From contig JAUNDI010000018.1 of the NCBI GenBank assembly GCA_030526155.1, positions 1 to 46,416 on the forward strand: a stretch of 46,416 nucleotides of DNA, in the 5' to 3' direction. Numbering within the stretch: the first letter of the stretch is position 1; every line of letters begins with the position of its first letter. This DNA is from Bacteroidia bacterium. GTDB lineage: Bacteria; Bacteroidota; Bacteroidia; Bacteroidales; Marinilabiliaceae. This document shows positions 27,101 through 36,879 of this stretch, in pieces. The translations under genes and the position numbers were made by a program. The notes beneath the pieces were generated by a model. That model was not told the DNA's origin. It worked only from the letters and a program-made list of their open reading frames with translations, and ran no database searches.

Positions 27101-30100
27101 GCGAGCACTTTGTTGTACCTACATACATCGCTGGCGGTTTCCCCGCTCGCTCAAAGGCTACTTTCGAAGTTAAATATGCCCCTAAGAGCGCTGGTAGCCA
27201 CACGGGTACCATCACATTCAAACATAAGGATGGTACAAAGTTCAAGGTTACAGTACGAGGCATAGCTACAGATCCTGCTAAGATAAGTGTCGACCCTAGC
27301 GAAATAAATGTGGGCGATATCAATATAGATGAGTCTACAAAGACTACCGTCAACTTCACTATCACAAACGAAGGTAACTACCCTCTAGAGTTCGTATTCC
27401 CTCGTTTCTCTGATAAGTCTATCGATGGCGGTAATACTTCATCTCACAAGTTTGGTTATGTATGCCTTAATAACATAGAAGAAAATAATAGCTTCACATA
27501 CCAACCTGCGGGAAATCTCATTGGAGCCGTAAATATCGCTTCGTCTTTTAACGACGATGTATACTATAGCAAGCCTATCTCTCTCGGTTTCGAATTCCCA
27601 TTCTATGGTAAGAAGTATGATAGAGCATACATCACTAGCTTCGGTGGCATTGCTTTCGAAGAGAATGTCGACCCATACCGTGACCCTCTAGACGAGGAGT
27701 CAACAGAGCTTATCGGCATACCTTATATATCTGCTTATGGTAAGCAACTAGCTATGGGGCCTAAGTCTCGCGTTGAGTATGCAAAGCAGGATGGCAACTT
27801 CATCGTCAACTTCAGTAATGTAATGGCCGCAGTATACGAGCAAGTATATACCCCTATATCGTTCAGAATAGTCCTCTCTTCTAATGGCGACATAACATTA
27901 TATTATGATGACTATACTGCAAGTGACCTATTCCAGGGCGGTTCAACACTCTTCTGCGGTATTCATGATGCTGATGGAACAGATAACCTCGTCCTTACAT
28001 CTACTAACATTGCAGACTACTGGGGTATAGGTAATAGCCCCAACGGATATCTTTATACACTGTTTACCTCTGGTAGCGCAGTACGTTTTGTCGCTCCTAA
28101 GGCCGAATTCGTCACATCGATATCTCCAGCATACGGCGTAGTGAACCCAGGCGACTCAGAGGATATTACAGCCCAAATAGAGGCTAACGTGAACCTCGTA
28201 GCTGGCGAAACATACAATCGTATAGCTATCGTAAGCAACGACCCTAACCAAAATACTACATTCATTCAGTTCAACGCTAATGTAGTAGGCGCCTCTCTCG
28301 CTGGTAATGCAGAACTCGAAAGCAACTTAATAGACTTCGGTAATGTATTCCGTACATCTATATCTCAGTTGCCTATCGTAGTGAAGAATACTGGTCGTAA
28401 TGCTGTTACCGTGACATCTGTAACTACACAGAATGGTAAGGTACAGGTCGACTTCTCAGAGCCTATTTCTATCGACCCAGGTAGATCAAAGGATATCATC
28501 GTTACTCTCCCTACTACAGATGAGGCTGATATTGCAGACGTAGTAGTTATCGAGACCTCTGCAGGTCAACTTACTGCTCAGGTAAAGGGTCATATCATCG
28601 GTGTGCCTACTATCGACCTTAACTTTACCGAGATCAATGAGAGCCTCGTGAGTGGTACACCACTCGTTAAGTCGCTTACCATAGAAAATAATGGTAACGA
28701 GCCTCTCGTATACTCTTTGCAGCCTTGCAAAATGCTGTCTTATACAGATGAGGTGGATGCTAACTCTAAGGTGTCATACCTCTATAAGGCTAGCGTAGAT
28801 AACTCAGATGTTACATTCGATTGGGTAGATATCGTTACTGACGGTCGCGGTGAACAGAATAACTTCTCGTACTATAATGTACACGACTTCGTGGCTGTAG
28901 ATCTTCCATTTGAATTCTCATTCTATGGCAAGAAATACACCAAGATGTATATCTACAATACTGGTTTCATTTCGTTCACAGAGAGAGCCGACCAAAAGAT
29001 ATGGCCAGAGCCTCCTGCTGAGTTCCCTGGTGGTACTATATATACCAACCTTATTGCTCCTTATTGGGGATTGCACTCAATGGATCAAAGCAAGACTGCT
29101 GGTACATTCCACTACGAGACAGAGGACGAGGCTATAGTAAGCTTCATGGAGTATGGTAACTCTATGAACCTCGGCGTATGCTTCCAAGTAATACTCCGTA
29201 AGGATGGTACTTTCAAGTACCAGTACAAGGAATTCAACGAATACTCTAATATTAGTGGTGCATTCGGTTTGGCTGGTACATCTAACGAGAATGGCTCAGA
29301 TGGTGTAAAACTCCCTGAGAGATACATCACCTTCGGCAACGCAGTAGAGTTTAGCCCATTGGTTGAGCAGACTATTGCCCCTGGCGAGAGCAAAACAGTA
29401 GAACTCGTTGTAAATACCGACCTTATGGCTGGTGAGTACCATGGCGTATTCGAGATAATAAGCAATGTTCCATCTAAGGAGTCTATCGAGATACCTATCA
29501 ACCTCAATATCTCTGGCGTGGCTGTTCCTGTCTTCCCAGACGATATCGTCGTTGAAAATATCATGGGCGCTAGCGATGAGAAATACCATGGCCCAATAAC
29601 TGCTATGGGTGCATTCTACGAGGCATACTTCAAGATAGAAAATGCTGGTAAGGCAACATTCACTATCGATGAGATTATCAATGATAATGTATTCCACCTA
29701 TACGATAGTTTCTTCGATGAGGAGTACGAACAACCTGTAGACCTCTTTATGTATGTCGACGAGAAGGATTGGTTTGGAGATCCTACTGGTAATAAAGCGT
29801 GGACTTCTTTCTACCCTGACAACTTCGAGCCAATCATTGTAGACGACAAGGGACTCGAACTCTCTATTCCTATCATGGGAACAATAGAGTATACCCCAGG
29901 TACATATGAGTGCCCTATTACCATTAAGTATACTGCAAATGGAGAACAAGATGAGGCTACTATTAATGTCACATTCATCGTAACACAAGCTCCATCTATC
30001 TTCTTGGATTCTGAGGAGATACGTGTAGAAAATGTATCAGACGAATACCACGAGACACACGAGGTTGTTATTAGCAACATGGGTGACTACAAACTCACAT

Positions 30101-31887
30101 ACGAGATACGTATCGACCCAACTGGTAAGGGCGAGGTTGTCGAAGAGGGCGATGGTGGAGACATCCCAGATATCGGTCCATTGAGCAAGGATCAGTTGTC
30201 TGGTATATCTGTACCTATGGCTACTCACGCGTCAAGCACAAACCCTCTCGATGCTCCACAAGACTTCGAGTATCGTAATGCTCTCTTCCATCCAGCTATG
30301 CCAGGTGTAAATGGTACCATGACATACGGTGCTGGTAACAAGTACACCAAATTCGTGGCTGCTACTCTCTTCGAAGCACCAGCAGAGGGCTTCAATATCT
30401 CTCATATCTACTTGCCTACTACATTTACTAACGCTAACGATGGTAGCCAAATAACAAATGGCGAGATAAAGGTAGAGATAGTAAATGGCGAGGATTACCA
30501 AAATGGCGAGGTACTTGCTTCTGGTAAGGTAGTATACGAGACAATGGAGGGCGCTCGCTTCTTAATAATACCTCTTACAAAGGCAGTATACATGAGCGAG
30601 GGTCAGACATTCTACGTAAGAGTTACATACCCTGTGGGCGTAGAGTTCCCAGCTTATATCTCTTACAAGGAGGAGGCTGTAGTATCTAACCGTTATATGG
30701 GTTATGTAGAGGGCTACGGTTGGTTCGATATGGCTATGATGTTCAAGGAGCAGTATGGCTCTCTCGGTTATATCATCAGCTGCCTCGAGACAACAGAGGG
30801 CGACGCTTGGTGTAAGCTCCTCACTACTGAGACTACAGGCGAATTGCAACCTGGCGAGAGCACAAATATCTCTCTTAGCCTCAACGCAGCATTCGCTCCT
30901 AAGGAGCTCGATAATAAGGCTGTTCTCGTAATAAAGAGCAACGACCCTAACATGCCTATTATCAACTTCCCTATCTACCTTAGCAAGAATAGTTCGCCTA
31001 TCATCATAGCGCCAACTGCTCAAATATATGCTAAGGAGGCTGAGTCGACATCGGTACATATTACTGTATCAGATCCTGAGACCGACGCCATGTCTGTATA
31101 CCTCTCTAATGCTCGTGAGGATATGGTATCTATCAAGAGCGCTACTCTCGATGGTATGTCATCAGCTACAATACAAGATGGCGTAGTAGAGGTACCAGAG
31201 GGTACATTCAGCGTGGATGTAGAGGTTGAGATTGCTCCAGAGTATCAGACTGCAGGTAGCTATAGCTTCACCATTAAGGCTGTAGACGCTAATGCTCATG
31301 AGTCCTCAGAGACAGTAGCATACTACGTACAGCATGTTAACCAAGCTCCTACTTACATCTCATCAATAGAGGAGATTACTATCGCCGTAAATGCAACTTC
31401 TGATATGTTCTCTCTCGAGGATATGTTCTCAGATGTAGATGGCGATGCAATTACCTACGAGATTGCAGTGGCCAACAAAAACGTGGTTACCATGTTTAAG
31501 TCTGGCAATGATGTGCTATTCATGGGTAAGAGCCAAGGTGTGACAACTGCTACCATTACCGCTACCGACGCTAATGGCGCTAAGACAGTAGTTACCATTA
31601 CAATCAATGTAGTTGTACCAACAGGTATAACAGATAACACTCTAGCCAATGGTGGTGTAATAGCAACCCTTGATGGCGACGAGCTTAACATTATTGCAAA
31701 TGTCGACTACACCGATGCTATCGTGGCAATGTACGACTGCGCAGGTCGCCAAGTATACCTCAGCGAATGCTCAGTAAGCAATAGCCACCCTTCAAAACAC
31801 AACGTAGGTAACCTCTCAACAGGTATCTACATCGTGAAGGTAGCTACCCCTAACGCATCATACGCTACATACGTAGCCAAGAAGTAG
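24163..31887 (+). CDS. Giant secreted subtilisin-like (S8) protease with Hydin-like repeats and T9SS type A signal
   Basis: A 2574-residue secreted protein. Signal peptide (ending FVNASS); propeptide-like region to about 160; peptidase S8 domain (about 165-500) with the full triad: Asp202 (VAIIDGGVDYTHEDL), His257 (HSHGTHVAGT) and Ser436 (EGTSMATPHVSG), plus the oxyanion Asn in FFASGNNGE. Then a fibronectin type III domain (about 505-607) and a chain of ASPM/SPD-2/Hydin or choice-of-anchor-type beta domains (VNFGDLLVGESKTLTIEVLNEG near 932, similar starts near 1041, 1390, 1486, 1791, 1946). Two related inserts share FxFxFYGKKY (near 1141 and 1583). A cadherin-like domain (about 2393-2490) precedes the type A sorting domain (about 2496-2574, GIYIVKVATPNASYATYVAKK). 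The frame is open from 24097, but MKKQTK at 24163 begins the signal peptide and suits the promoter. Confidence 0.93.
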   Translation: MKKQTKFLVLALLFSIASTFVNASSISPRKGIVRVKLQPQVALQVGNSPRIQSVGVLQTGIVPLDRASSEVKARSIKRVFPYAPKFERQMAKFGLDRWYEIEFDESVAPQTAARIYSNTVGVESATAKVPMQLYENGSYRIVPSATAKASTTMPFNDPLLPKQWHYNNDGSIAGCKAGADVNLFKAWEVETGKSDVLVAIIDGGVDYTHEDLKDNMFVNLAELNGTPGVDDDGNGYIDDVYGYNFCTMSGEIYPHSHGTHVAGTVAAVNNNGIGVSGVAGGDGTPGSGVRMISCQTFDSRSGTAEGDFAAAIVYAANMGASIAQCSWGWGAPDYVEPDVLDAIDYFVENANSTRLSGGVMFFASGNNGETGNYFPGCYEKVVCVGSMTSDYTVASYSNFGDWVDVMAPGGLLDYGEQGGVLSTLPDNSYGFNEGTSMATPHVSGIAALVLSKYGKSSMLNETLRQQIITSVNDIYAHNPGTEGLHGSGYVDAAKALQMGDGTAPEAVSSFVALPAQDNITLEWTIPASSDNNVNHHIVYYSTEPFDASSDLTSLHRAVAETKFLSSGDSYSYTLKGLKSLTTYYIAIQAVNRWGDASALSPVVEATTNAGPKMTLSATSLVLNVTPSAPKDSISLQIGNDDDGLLRWDGFARTKSSTISSYSKNPQPGLIVPHSGKIAAVPYEATEVVSTADYYRFDYPIEFTYSKEFWASIGEDDNNILGNSQAQYFYVDADDYPDGFNLTSVKVCSVYGQELTIQIYVGNNIAKANLVEEIVPAYYYNGMVCDLQEQRYIAPGEGFWVVAHFPKQNDKYTLGLSVGINEQASQYSFMSTDMGKTWLKIKDALKGSPYENITNPTWNISAISKNPDWSSLLVLSPKSGQVSKGQTQELTISNDGQPLCNGTYKFNLRFNTNESDGNNLVVATTLNVTDQAPKMATAKMVNFGDLLVGESKTLTIEVLNEGYGVFGSYGALSGSNISCSSEHFVVPTYIAGGFPARSKATFEVKYAPKSAGSHTGTITFKHKDGTKFKVTVRGIATDPAKISVDPSEINVGDINIDESTKTTVNFTITNEGNYPLEFVFPRFSDKSIDGGNTSSHKFGYVCLNNIEENNSFTYQPAGNLIGAVNIASSFNDDVYYSKPISLGFEFPFYGKKYDRAYITSFGGIAFEENVDPYRDPLDEESTELIGIPYISAYGKQLAMGPKSRVEYAKQDGNFIVNFSNVMAAVYEQVYTPISFRIVLSSNGDITLYYDDYTASDLFQGGSTLFCGIHDADGTDNLVLTSTNIADYWGIGNSPNGYLYTLFTSGSAVRFVAPKAEFVTSISPAYGVVNPGDSEDITAQIEANVNLVAGETYNRIAIVSNDPNQNTTFIQFNANVVGASLAGNAELESNLIDFGNVFRTSISQLPIVVKNTGRNAVTVTSVTTQNGKVQVDFSEPISIDPGRSKDIIVTLPTTDEADIADVVVIETSAGQLTAQVKGHIIGVPTIDLNFTEINESLVSGTPLVKSLTIENNGNEPLVYSLQPCKMLSYTDEVDANSKVSYLYKASVDNSDVTFDWVDIVTDGRGEQNNFSYYNVHDFVAVDLPFEFSFYGKKYTKMYIYNTGFISFTERADQKIWPEPPAEFPGGTIYTNLIAPYWGLHSMDQSKTAGTFHYETEDEAIVSFMEYGNSMNLGVCFQVILRKDGTFKYQYKEFNEYSNISGAFGLAGTSNENGSDGVKLPERYITFGNAVEFSPLVEQTIAPGESKTVELVVNTDLMAGEYHGVFEIISNVPSKESIEIPINLNISGVAVPVFPDDIVVENIMGASDEKYHGPITAMGAFYEAYFKIENAGKATFTIDEIINDNVFHLYDSFFDEEYEQPVDLFMYVDEKDWFGDPTGNKAWTSFYPDNFEPIIVDDKGLELSIPIMGTIEYTPGTYECPITIKYTANGEQDEATINVTFIVTQAPSIFLDSEEIRVENVSDEYHETHEVVISNMGDYKLTYEIRIDPTGKGEVVEEGDGGDIPDIGPLSKDQLSGISVPMATHASSTNPLDAPQDFEYRNALFHPAMPGVNGTMTYGAGNKYTKFVAATLFEAPAEGFNISHIYLPTTFTNANDGSQITNGEIKVEIVNGEDYQNGEVLASGKVVYETMEGARFLIIPLTKAVYMSEGQTFYVRVTYPVGVEFPAYISYKEEAVVSNRYMGYVEGYGWFDMAMMFKEQYGSLGYIISCLETTEGDAWCKLLTTETTGELQPGESTNISLSLNAAFAPKELDNKAVLVIKSNDPNMPIINFPIYLSKNSSPIIIAPTAQIYAKEAESTSVHITVSDPETDAMSVYLSNAREDMVSIKSATLDGMSSATIQDGVVEVPEGTFSVDVEVEIAPEYQTAGSYSFTIKAVDANAHESSETVAYYVQHVNQAPTYISSIEEITIAVNATSDMFSLEDMFSDVDGDAITYEIAVANKNVVTMFKSGNDVLFMGKSQGVTTATITATDANGAKTVVTITINVVVPTGITDNTLANGGVIATLDGDELNIIANVDYTDAIVAMYDCAGRQVYLSECSVSNSHPSKHNVGNLSTGIYIVKVATPNASYATYVAKK

Positions 31888-31910
31888 AGTACAGCTACAT
31901 AAATAAATCC

Positions 31911-31949
31911 AGACGCTGAGAGGCATAGCTCCTTCTCAGCGTCTTTTTT
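31911..31949 (+). terminator. Rho-independent terminator of the subtilase gene
   Basis: A perfect 11-bp stem (AGACGCTGAGA with TCTCAGCGTCT), 12-base loop, then TTTTTT. Confidence 0.93.
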
Positions 31950-32009
31950 ATCCCTATTTATCGGTAGAGCGGATTGCCTATTTCCCTACCAAATACCAAT
32001 TTTTGTGGA

Positions 32010-32040
32010 TTGTAGCTATGTGTGAATTGAAGGAACTTTG
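32010..32040 (+). promoter_or_regulatory. Probable promoter of the siderophore-type operon
   Basis: TTG at 32010-32012, a 20-base spacer, then GAACTTTG at 32033-32040 (G in place of the first T of TAnnTTTG). It is 33 bases before the receptor ATG. The off-consensus -7 box would suit a gene needing an activator or sigma factor, but no operator was recognised. Confidence 0.5.
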
Positions 32041-32073
32041 CACCCGAAAAGAAAACAATAAGACATTAATCGG

Positions 32074-34488
32074 ATGACAAAGTTTTTTTCATTGATATTG
32101 CTACTTGCATTTTGGGCTATACCATCTATCGCTCAGCTCTCCATAAAGGGGCAAGTGCTTTCTGATGATAACTCCCCAGTAGAGTACGCTACTGTTCATA
32201 TAAAGGAGACTAATATAGGCAGCTTCACTGATGAAAATGGTAATTTTGAAATAGTCCTCCCCAAGGGCTATAAATCGTCTAATGGATCTCTAGTAGTATC
32301 TGCAATCGGCTACGATACTAAATCTCTCTCTCTTGACTTCAACGCCCAAAACGACGCGATAGCTATCCCCAATATAACCCTTAAGGGTATGGCGTCAACT
32401 GTCGACGAGGTGACTGTTACCGCATCTGGTGTGGGTATGGTAAAAAGGTCGGCATATAATTCAGTAGTTGCGGATACCAAAGAACTCCATAACTCAACAA
32501 AGAGTTTAGGGCAGGCTCTTACCTCTTTGCCTGGTGTGCGCATTAGAGAATCGGGTGGCGTAGGTTCAGAAAGTCAGATAATGCTCGATGGATACTCTGG
32601 CCAACATGTCAAGGTATTTATCGATGGCGTGCCTCAAGAGGGCGCTGGCGCTGCGATGAACTTGGCTAATCTACCTGTCAACTATGCCGAACGTATTGAG
32701 GTTTACAAAGGTGTAGTGCCTGTAGATTTCGGCGCAGATGCTATCGGTGGCGTGGTAAATGTTGTTACCAAAAAGCACGTTAAGAATATCGCTCTCGACG
32801 CCTCATACTCTTATGGCTCATTCAATACACATAAGTCTCATATCAACTTGTCTCATAATCTTCCTTCTGGCCTACTCTACGAAATAAATGCTTTCCAAAA
32901 CTATAGCGACAATGACTACTATATCCACAACTACGTGCGTACCTTTACCGTAAATGCCGATGGCTCTGTCACTAAACATCCCGTCGATAAAAATGATATT
33001 AAGCGCCTAAAACGTTTCAATGATACCTATCATAATGAATCTATTAAGGCAAAAATAGGCCTTAAGGATAAAGCCTGGGCTGATATCTTGTTGTTCTCTC
33101 TTGCTTACTCTCGTTTCTATAAGGAGATACAGACTGGCGTATACCAGGATATCGTATTCGGACAAAAGCATAGACACGGATACTCTTGGGTGCCTTCTGT
33201 GGAGTATCGTAAGAGAAATATCTTCACAGACGGACTAGATATCTCCGTAAATGCTACATATAACCACAATATCACATTCAATGTCGATACTGCCGCATGT
33301 TACTACAATTGGCTTGGTCAATACTACATAAAGGACAATATGGGCGAACAAGCATACGCCCATAGCAGAATGTCTAACCGCAATTGGAACATTACAGCAA
33401 CAGCCAACTATCGTATCAATGCTCACCATTCACTAACGGCTAATTATATCCATAGCTCTTTCCACCGTACCACAAGGAGCTATATAGCATCGTCATCTAC
33501 ACTCTCCTCGCCATCCATCCCTAAGCGAAATGCTAAGGATATCATCGGCATAGCATACAAGGTAGTACCTTCTGAATTATGGAATGCTACGGCTTTCGTA
33601 AAATACTATAACCAGACATGCCAGGGTGGTGTCTCAGAGAATGCCGACGGCGTAGGTAACTATGTAAAGCGCACTAAAAGTGTTAATGCTGTGGGTTATG
33701 GATTGGCCTATACCTACAATATCCTCCCATCATTGCAATCCAAGTTCTCTTACGAGCTTACATATCGCCTACCTACAACCGACGAACTTTTTGGCGACGA
33801 GGATCTAGAGGCGGGTAAGACCGACTTGCGCCCCGAGAAAAGTAATAACCTTAACCTCAATATCAACTATCATACTCAAATCAATAAACATGCACTCTTC
33901 TTCGAGGGAGCTCTAATATATCGTAATACACGCGACTTCATAAAACGTGGTATAGGGCGTTACGGAGCTCTCCAATATGGCATATTTGAAAATCATGGGC
34001 ATGTTATTACCAAGGGGTATAATATATCAGCACGATATAAATATGATAAATGGCTAAATATTGGTATAGCATATAATGATGCTAATACACGCGACTACGA
34101 GAGGTTCTATACGGGTCAGTCTTCTCAGAAGAATGTCCATTACAAGGATCGCCTGCCTAATATCCCTTATCGTTACGCTAATGCCGATGCCTCTTTTACT
34201 TTGCACAACTTATCTCAACGTGATAATCGCCTAGTCTTATCATACGACATGATGTGGCAACACTCCTTCCCTCTATACTGGGAGAGCATAGGAAATAAGG
34301 ATACCAAGAATATCGTTCCTTCTCAATGCTCTCACAATGTAGGCTTGTCATACCATATCTTGCATGGTCGTTACAATTTCTCTGTAGAGTGTAGCAATAT
34401 CACTGATGCTAAGCTATACGATAAGTTCAGCCTACAGCGTGCCGGTCGCGCCTTCTACGCTAAGGTTCGCATCCATCTACATAAGTAA
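32074..34488 (+). CDS. xusA: TonB-dependent receptor, XusA-like (probable ferric-siderophore uptake)
   Basis: An 804-residue outer-membrane receptor. Signal peptide (ending IPSIAQ), carboxypeptidase-regulatory-like domain (about 22-105, IKGQVLSDDNSPVEYATVHI...GSFTDENGNFEI), TonB-box-like VDEVTVTASG, plug (about 125-235, LTSLPGVRIRESGGVGSESQIMLDG, IERIEVYKGVVP-type PVNYAERIEVYKGVVPVDFG, DAIGGVVNVVTKK) and barrel to the C-terminal FYAKVRIHLHK. The family takes up ferric siderophores, haem or other large ligands. The following DUF4374 lipoprotein and PepSY-TM genes reproduce the XusABC arrangement described in Bacteroides thetaiotaomicron for scavenging siderophores made by other bacteria; that is the reason for the symbol, which should be read as a likely orthologous type. 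Confidence 0.75.
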   Translation: MTKFFSLILLLAFWAIPSIAQLSIKGQVLSDDNSPVEYATVHIKETNIGSFTDENGNFEIVLPKGYKSSNGSLVVSAIGYDTKSLSLDFNAQNDAIAIPNITLKGMASTVDEVTVTASGVGMVKRSAYNSVVADTKELHNSTKSLGQALTSLPGVRIRESGGVGSESQIMLDGYSGQHVKVFIDGVPQEGAGAAMNLANLPVNYAERIEVYKGVVPVDFGADAIGGVVNVVTKKHVKNIALDASYSYGSFNTHKSHINLSHNLPSGLLYEINAFQNYSDNDYYIHNYVRTFTVNADGSVTKHPVDKNDIKRLKRFNDTYHNESIKAKIGLKDKAWADILLFSLAYSRFYKEIQTGVYQDIVFGQKHRHGYSWVPSVEYRKRNIFTDGLDISVNATYNHNITFNVDTAACYYNWLGQYYIKDNMGEQAYAHSRMSNRNWNITATANYRINAHHSLTANYIHSSFHRTTRSYIASSSTLSSPSIPKRNAKDIIGIAYKVVPSELWNATAFVKYYNQTCQGGVSENADGVGNYVKRTKSVNAVGYGLAYTYNILPSLQSKFSYELTYRLPTTDELFGDEDLEAGKTDLRPEKSNNLNLNINYHTQINKHALFFEGALIYRNTRDFIKRGIGRYGALQYGIFENHGHVITKGYNISARYKYDKWLNIGIAYNDANTRDYERFYTGQSSQKNVHYKDRLPNIPYRYANADASFTLHNLSQRDNRLVLSYDMMWQHSFPLYWESIGNKDTKNIVPSQCSHNVGLSYHILHGRYNFSVECSNITDAKLYDKFSLQRAGRAFYAKVRIHLHK

Positions 34489-34531
34489 TCCCCACCTCTC
34501 ATTTGAATAATAACTTAACAATATATTTGTC

Positions 34532-35920
34532 ATGAAACTATTTTCATCTTCATGGGCATCTCTTATGGCATGCCTTACAGTGTTTTCCATCACTTCTTGC
34601 GACGATGATACTGTGTCATCTTCTAATACAGATTCGTCTACTAAGTCGGCTTACGTAGTAGCAGCCACCGTAGATGGCACCTCTTATCTTCTCTCTACTC
34701 CTTCGCTCGACGAGGGGACCCTCAGCGTAAAGGGGCGTGGTACAGAGGTAATATCAGCATCTTATTGGGTCTATAAGGACGAGAATTATCTATTCGGCTT
34801 GGTGTATAACAAGGGCGGTAATGGTACTGGAGCCTCTTATTATCTCGATGCAGATGGTAATATCCGCGAACGTTACACTTATGAGTATAATCGTATAACA
34901 ACATATGGCACCTTTGGCCATAATGTCGTTACTGTCTCAACAGGCAATGCCTCCTCTTCTATGGCGGATGCTGATGGTAATATCCCTCAAATGTTACTCT
35001 TTAATTACCTTAACGCAAATGATGGCTCTCAAAGCTCTGAGTCTATCATGTCTGAAAATTTCCTCGGTAATGGTGAGAAGGTACACTTCTCAGGTCTCGT
35101 CGAGGCTAATGGCTGCCTCTATACATCTGTCATCCCTGGTGGTATGAGTTGCTATGGCGTAAATAAATGGCCTGATATGGTCACCGACCCTAACCTTATA
35201 GCATCTGCCGATGGCGGTAGCGCTAGCTCAAGTTATAAGGCTGGTGAAATACCTTCAACTCAATACCCTGATATGGCTTATGTGGCTATCTACTCTGGCT
35301 CTTCTTTTAGCGAGAAGCCTACTATCGTATCAACAGATCGTATGGGGAACGCTTGCGGTCGTATGCGCTCGCAATACTACCAGACTATCTGGGCTGCGGA
35401 TAATGGCGATGTGTATGTATTCTCTTCTGGGTATGGTCGTACTGCTGTTTCGTCGGCAGACCTCAATAAAGTTACCGGTACTCTCCCTTCTTCAGTTATG
35501 CGTATCAAGGCGGGAACAAAGGAGTTTGACGACTCTTATTATGTCAATCTAGAAAATCTTGGTTCGCAGCATGCACTATATCGTTGCTGGCATATTACTG
35601 GTAATACTTTCCTCCTACAGCTTTATACCGGCGGCGTAGATGAGATGCTTAAGGGCCAGTATGCTAATGTTTGCGAATTGGCTATCTTTAATGCTGTCGA
35701 CCAAACAATTACTCCTGTTGATGGTCTTCCTGCCGATTTGGCTGGGTTCGGCGGTGAACCATATGCCGACAATGGTAGTATATATATCGCAGTAAGTGTT
35801 ACAGGTGGCGACTTCCCCGCCTTCTATCGTATCGATCCATCTACTGGGAAGGCTACTAAGGGGCTCTCTGTGGAGGCCGACGGTCTCACTTCAGCAGGTA
35901 AATTAGTGGTCATGGAGTAG
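34532..35920 (+). CDS. xusB: DUF4374 surface lipoprotein, XusB-like
   Basis: A 462-residue lipoprotein (lipobox SITSC with CDDDTVSS, an acidic surface-export signal). The body is a DUF4374-type beta-propeller: [85 protein letters not shown], then [23 protein letters not shown] and [18 protein letters not shown]. In Bacteroides, the DUF4374 protein XusB is a surface lipoprotein that binds siderophore and works with the XusA receptor. Gene order (43 bases after the receptor, 67 before a PepSY-TM gene) supports the same role here. The siderophore bound cannot be read from the sequence. Confidence 0.8.
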   Translation: MKLFSSSWASLMACLTVFSITSCDDDTVSSSNTDSSTKSAYVVAATVDGTSYLLSTPSLDEGTLSVKGRGTEVISASYWVYKDENYLFGLVYNKGGNGTGASYYLDADGNIRERYTYEYNRITTYGTFGHNVVTVSTGNASSSMADADGNIPQMLLFNYLNANDGSQSSESIMSENFLGNGEKVHFSGLVEANGCLYTSVIPGGMSCYGVNKWPDMVTDPNLIASADGGSASSSYKAGEIPSTQYPDMAYVAIYSGSSFSEKPTIVSTDRMGNACGRMRSQYYQTIWAADNGDVYVFSSGYGRTAVSSADLNKVTGTLPSSVMRIKAGTKEFDDSYYVNLENLGSQHALYRCWHITGNTFLLQLYTGGVDEMLKGQYANVCELAIFNAVDQTITPVDGLPADLAGFGGEPYADNGSIYIAVSVTGGDFPAFYRIDPSTGKATKGLSVEADGLTSAGKLVVME

Positions 35921-35987
35921 TCCTCCAATATCACAGAATATCTTATATCGTCCTATTTTGTTTTTCATCTAATATAATCTTGAACAT

Positions 35988-36704
35988 ATGACTCCATTTA
36001 TGAGAAAACTCCACCTATGGCTCTCTTTGCCGTTTGGTATCATCTTCTCTATTATCTGCTTCACGGGTGCCATTCTTACCTTCGAACAGGAGATAACACG
36101 TATGATATCACCCCAACAGCAACAAAACACCTCTGTCATTGAGTCATCTCACGTCTCAAACCAACAACAACTTAAGGGGAATAGGCATCGCCAACGTTTG
36201 CCATTTTTTGAGGGCGTACTTAAACTCCATCGTTGGTTCTTTGACGCGCCTCAGAAGAGGGGTGCTATGTCTGCCGGTAAGATGGTCGTGGGTGTCTCTA
36301 CTATGCTTATGTTAGTAGTGGTCATAAGTGGTATCATATTATGGGTGCCAGCCAATGTCAAAGCACTCAAAAATCGCCTCAGCATAAAGTTTAATAGGGG
36401 ATGGCGCCGCTTCGTATACGATAGCCACGTATCGCTAGGTATATACGCCTCACTCATCATCATAATAATGGGTCTTACTGGTCTCACTTGGTCGTTCTCT
36501 TGGTGGCGTGAGGGGTTTGTGGCTTTATTCAGCAACTTGGTAGAACCTAGCAATATGAAGATGTTCATTTATGGGCTACATACTGGCGCATGGGGCGGCA
36601 TTACAAGCAAAATACTCTACTTCTTTGCTTCTCTTTGTGGAGCTATATTCCCTATCTCAGGTTATTATTTATGGATAAAAAGAGTTTATAGAACTAGTAA
36701 ATAG
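35988..36704 (+). CDS. xusC: PepSY-associated transmembrane protein, XusC-like
   Basis: A 238-residue inner-membrane protein of the PepSY-TM family with four hydrophobic segments (about 10-34, 100-122, 148-172, 205-228). It keeps the pattern of His residues at membrane edges seen in these ferric-reductase-like proteins: LHLWLSL, KLHRWFF, DSHVSLGIY and GLHTGAWGG. In the Xus system the PepSY-TM protein is the inner-membrane partner and is proposed to reduce iron and release it from the siderophore. It is the third gene of the operon, before a terminator. The extracytoplasmic loop between segments 1 and 2 is short and Gln-rich, so there is no large PepSY domain. An alternative ATG four codons in (36000) is possible. 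Confidence 0.8.
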   Translation: MTPFMRKLHLWLSLPFGIIFSIICFTGAILTFEQEITRMISPQQQQNTSVIESSHVSNQQQLKGNRHRQRLPFFEGVLKLHRWFFDAPQKRGAMSAGKMVVGVSTMLMLVVVISGIILWVPANVKALKNRLSIKFNRGWRRFVYDSHVSLGIYASLIIIIMGLTGLTWSFSWWREGFVALFSNLVEPSNMKMFIYGLHTGAWGGITSKILYFFASLCGAIFPISGYYLWIKRVYRTSK

Positions 36705-36737
36705 TTCCTCTTTGTTTGTTATTGTTCGTAGTTTTTC

Positions 36738-36774
36738 ATGGGCTGAATCTCAATCACGAAATTCAGCCCATTTT
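36738..36774 (+). terminator. Terminator of the Xus-like operon
   Basis: A perfect 11-bp stem (ATGGGCTGAAT with ATTCAGCCCAT), 12-base loop, followed by TTTTG on the plus strand; the T run is short. Confidence 0.75.
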
Positions 36775-36824
36775 GATATTCCTATTCCCTCCCCCAAATA
36801 ATAATCCGTTTAATCCGAATGCAA

Positions 36825-36853
36825 CAAAAAAGCCACGCCCACAAGGCATGGCT
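36825..36853 (-). terminator. Terminator of the minus-strand lipoprotein/rsmI operon
   Basis: On the minus strand a 9-bp stem (AGCCATGCC with GGCGTGGCT, one G-U pair) with a 5-base loop is followed by TTTTTTG. It lies about 27 bases after the lipoprotein stop, facing the terminator of the plus-strand operon. Confidence 0.9.
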
Positions 36854-36879
36854 ATATCTGTTATAATCTTAAAACTCAA

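Noticed and set aside
34522-34529. TATATTTG as an internal promoter for the DUF4374 gene
   Set aside because: It ends only two bases before the ATG, so transcription would begin inside the coding sequence; no good -33 spacing. Probably chance.
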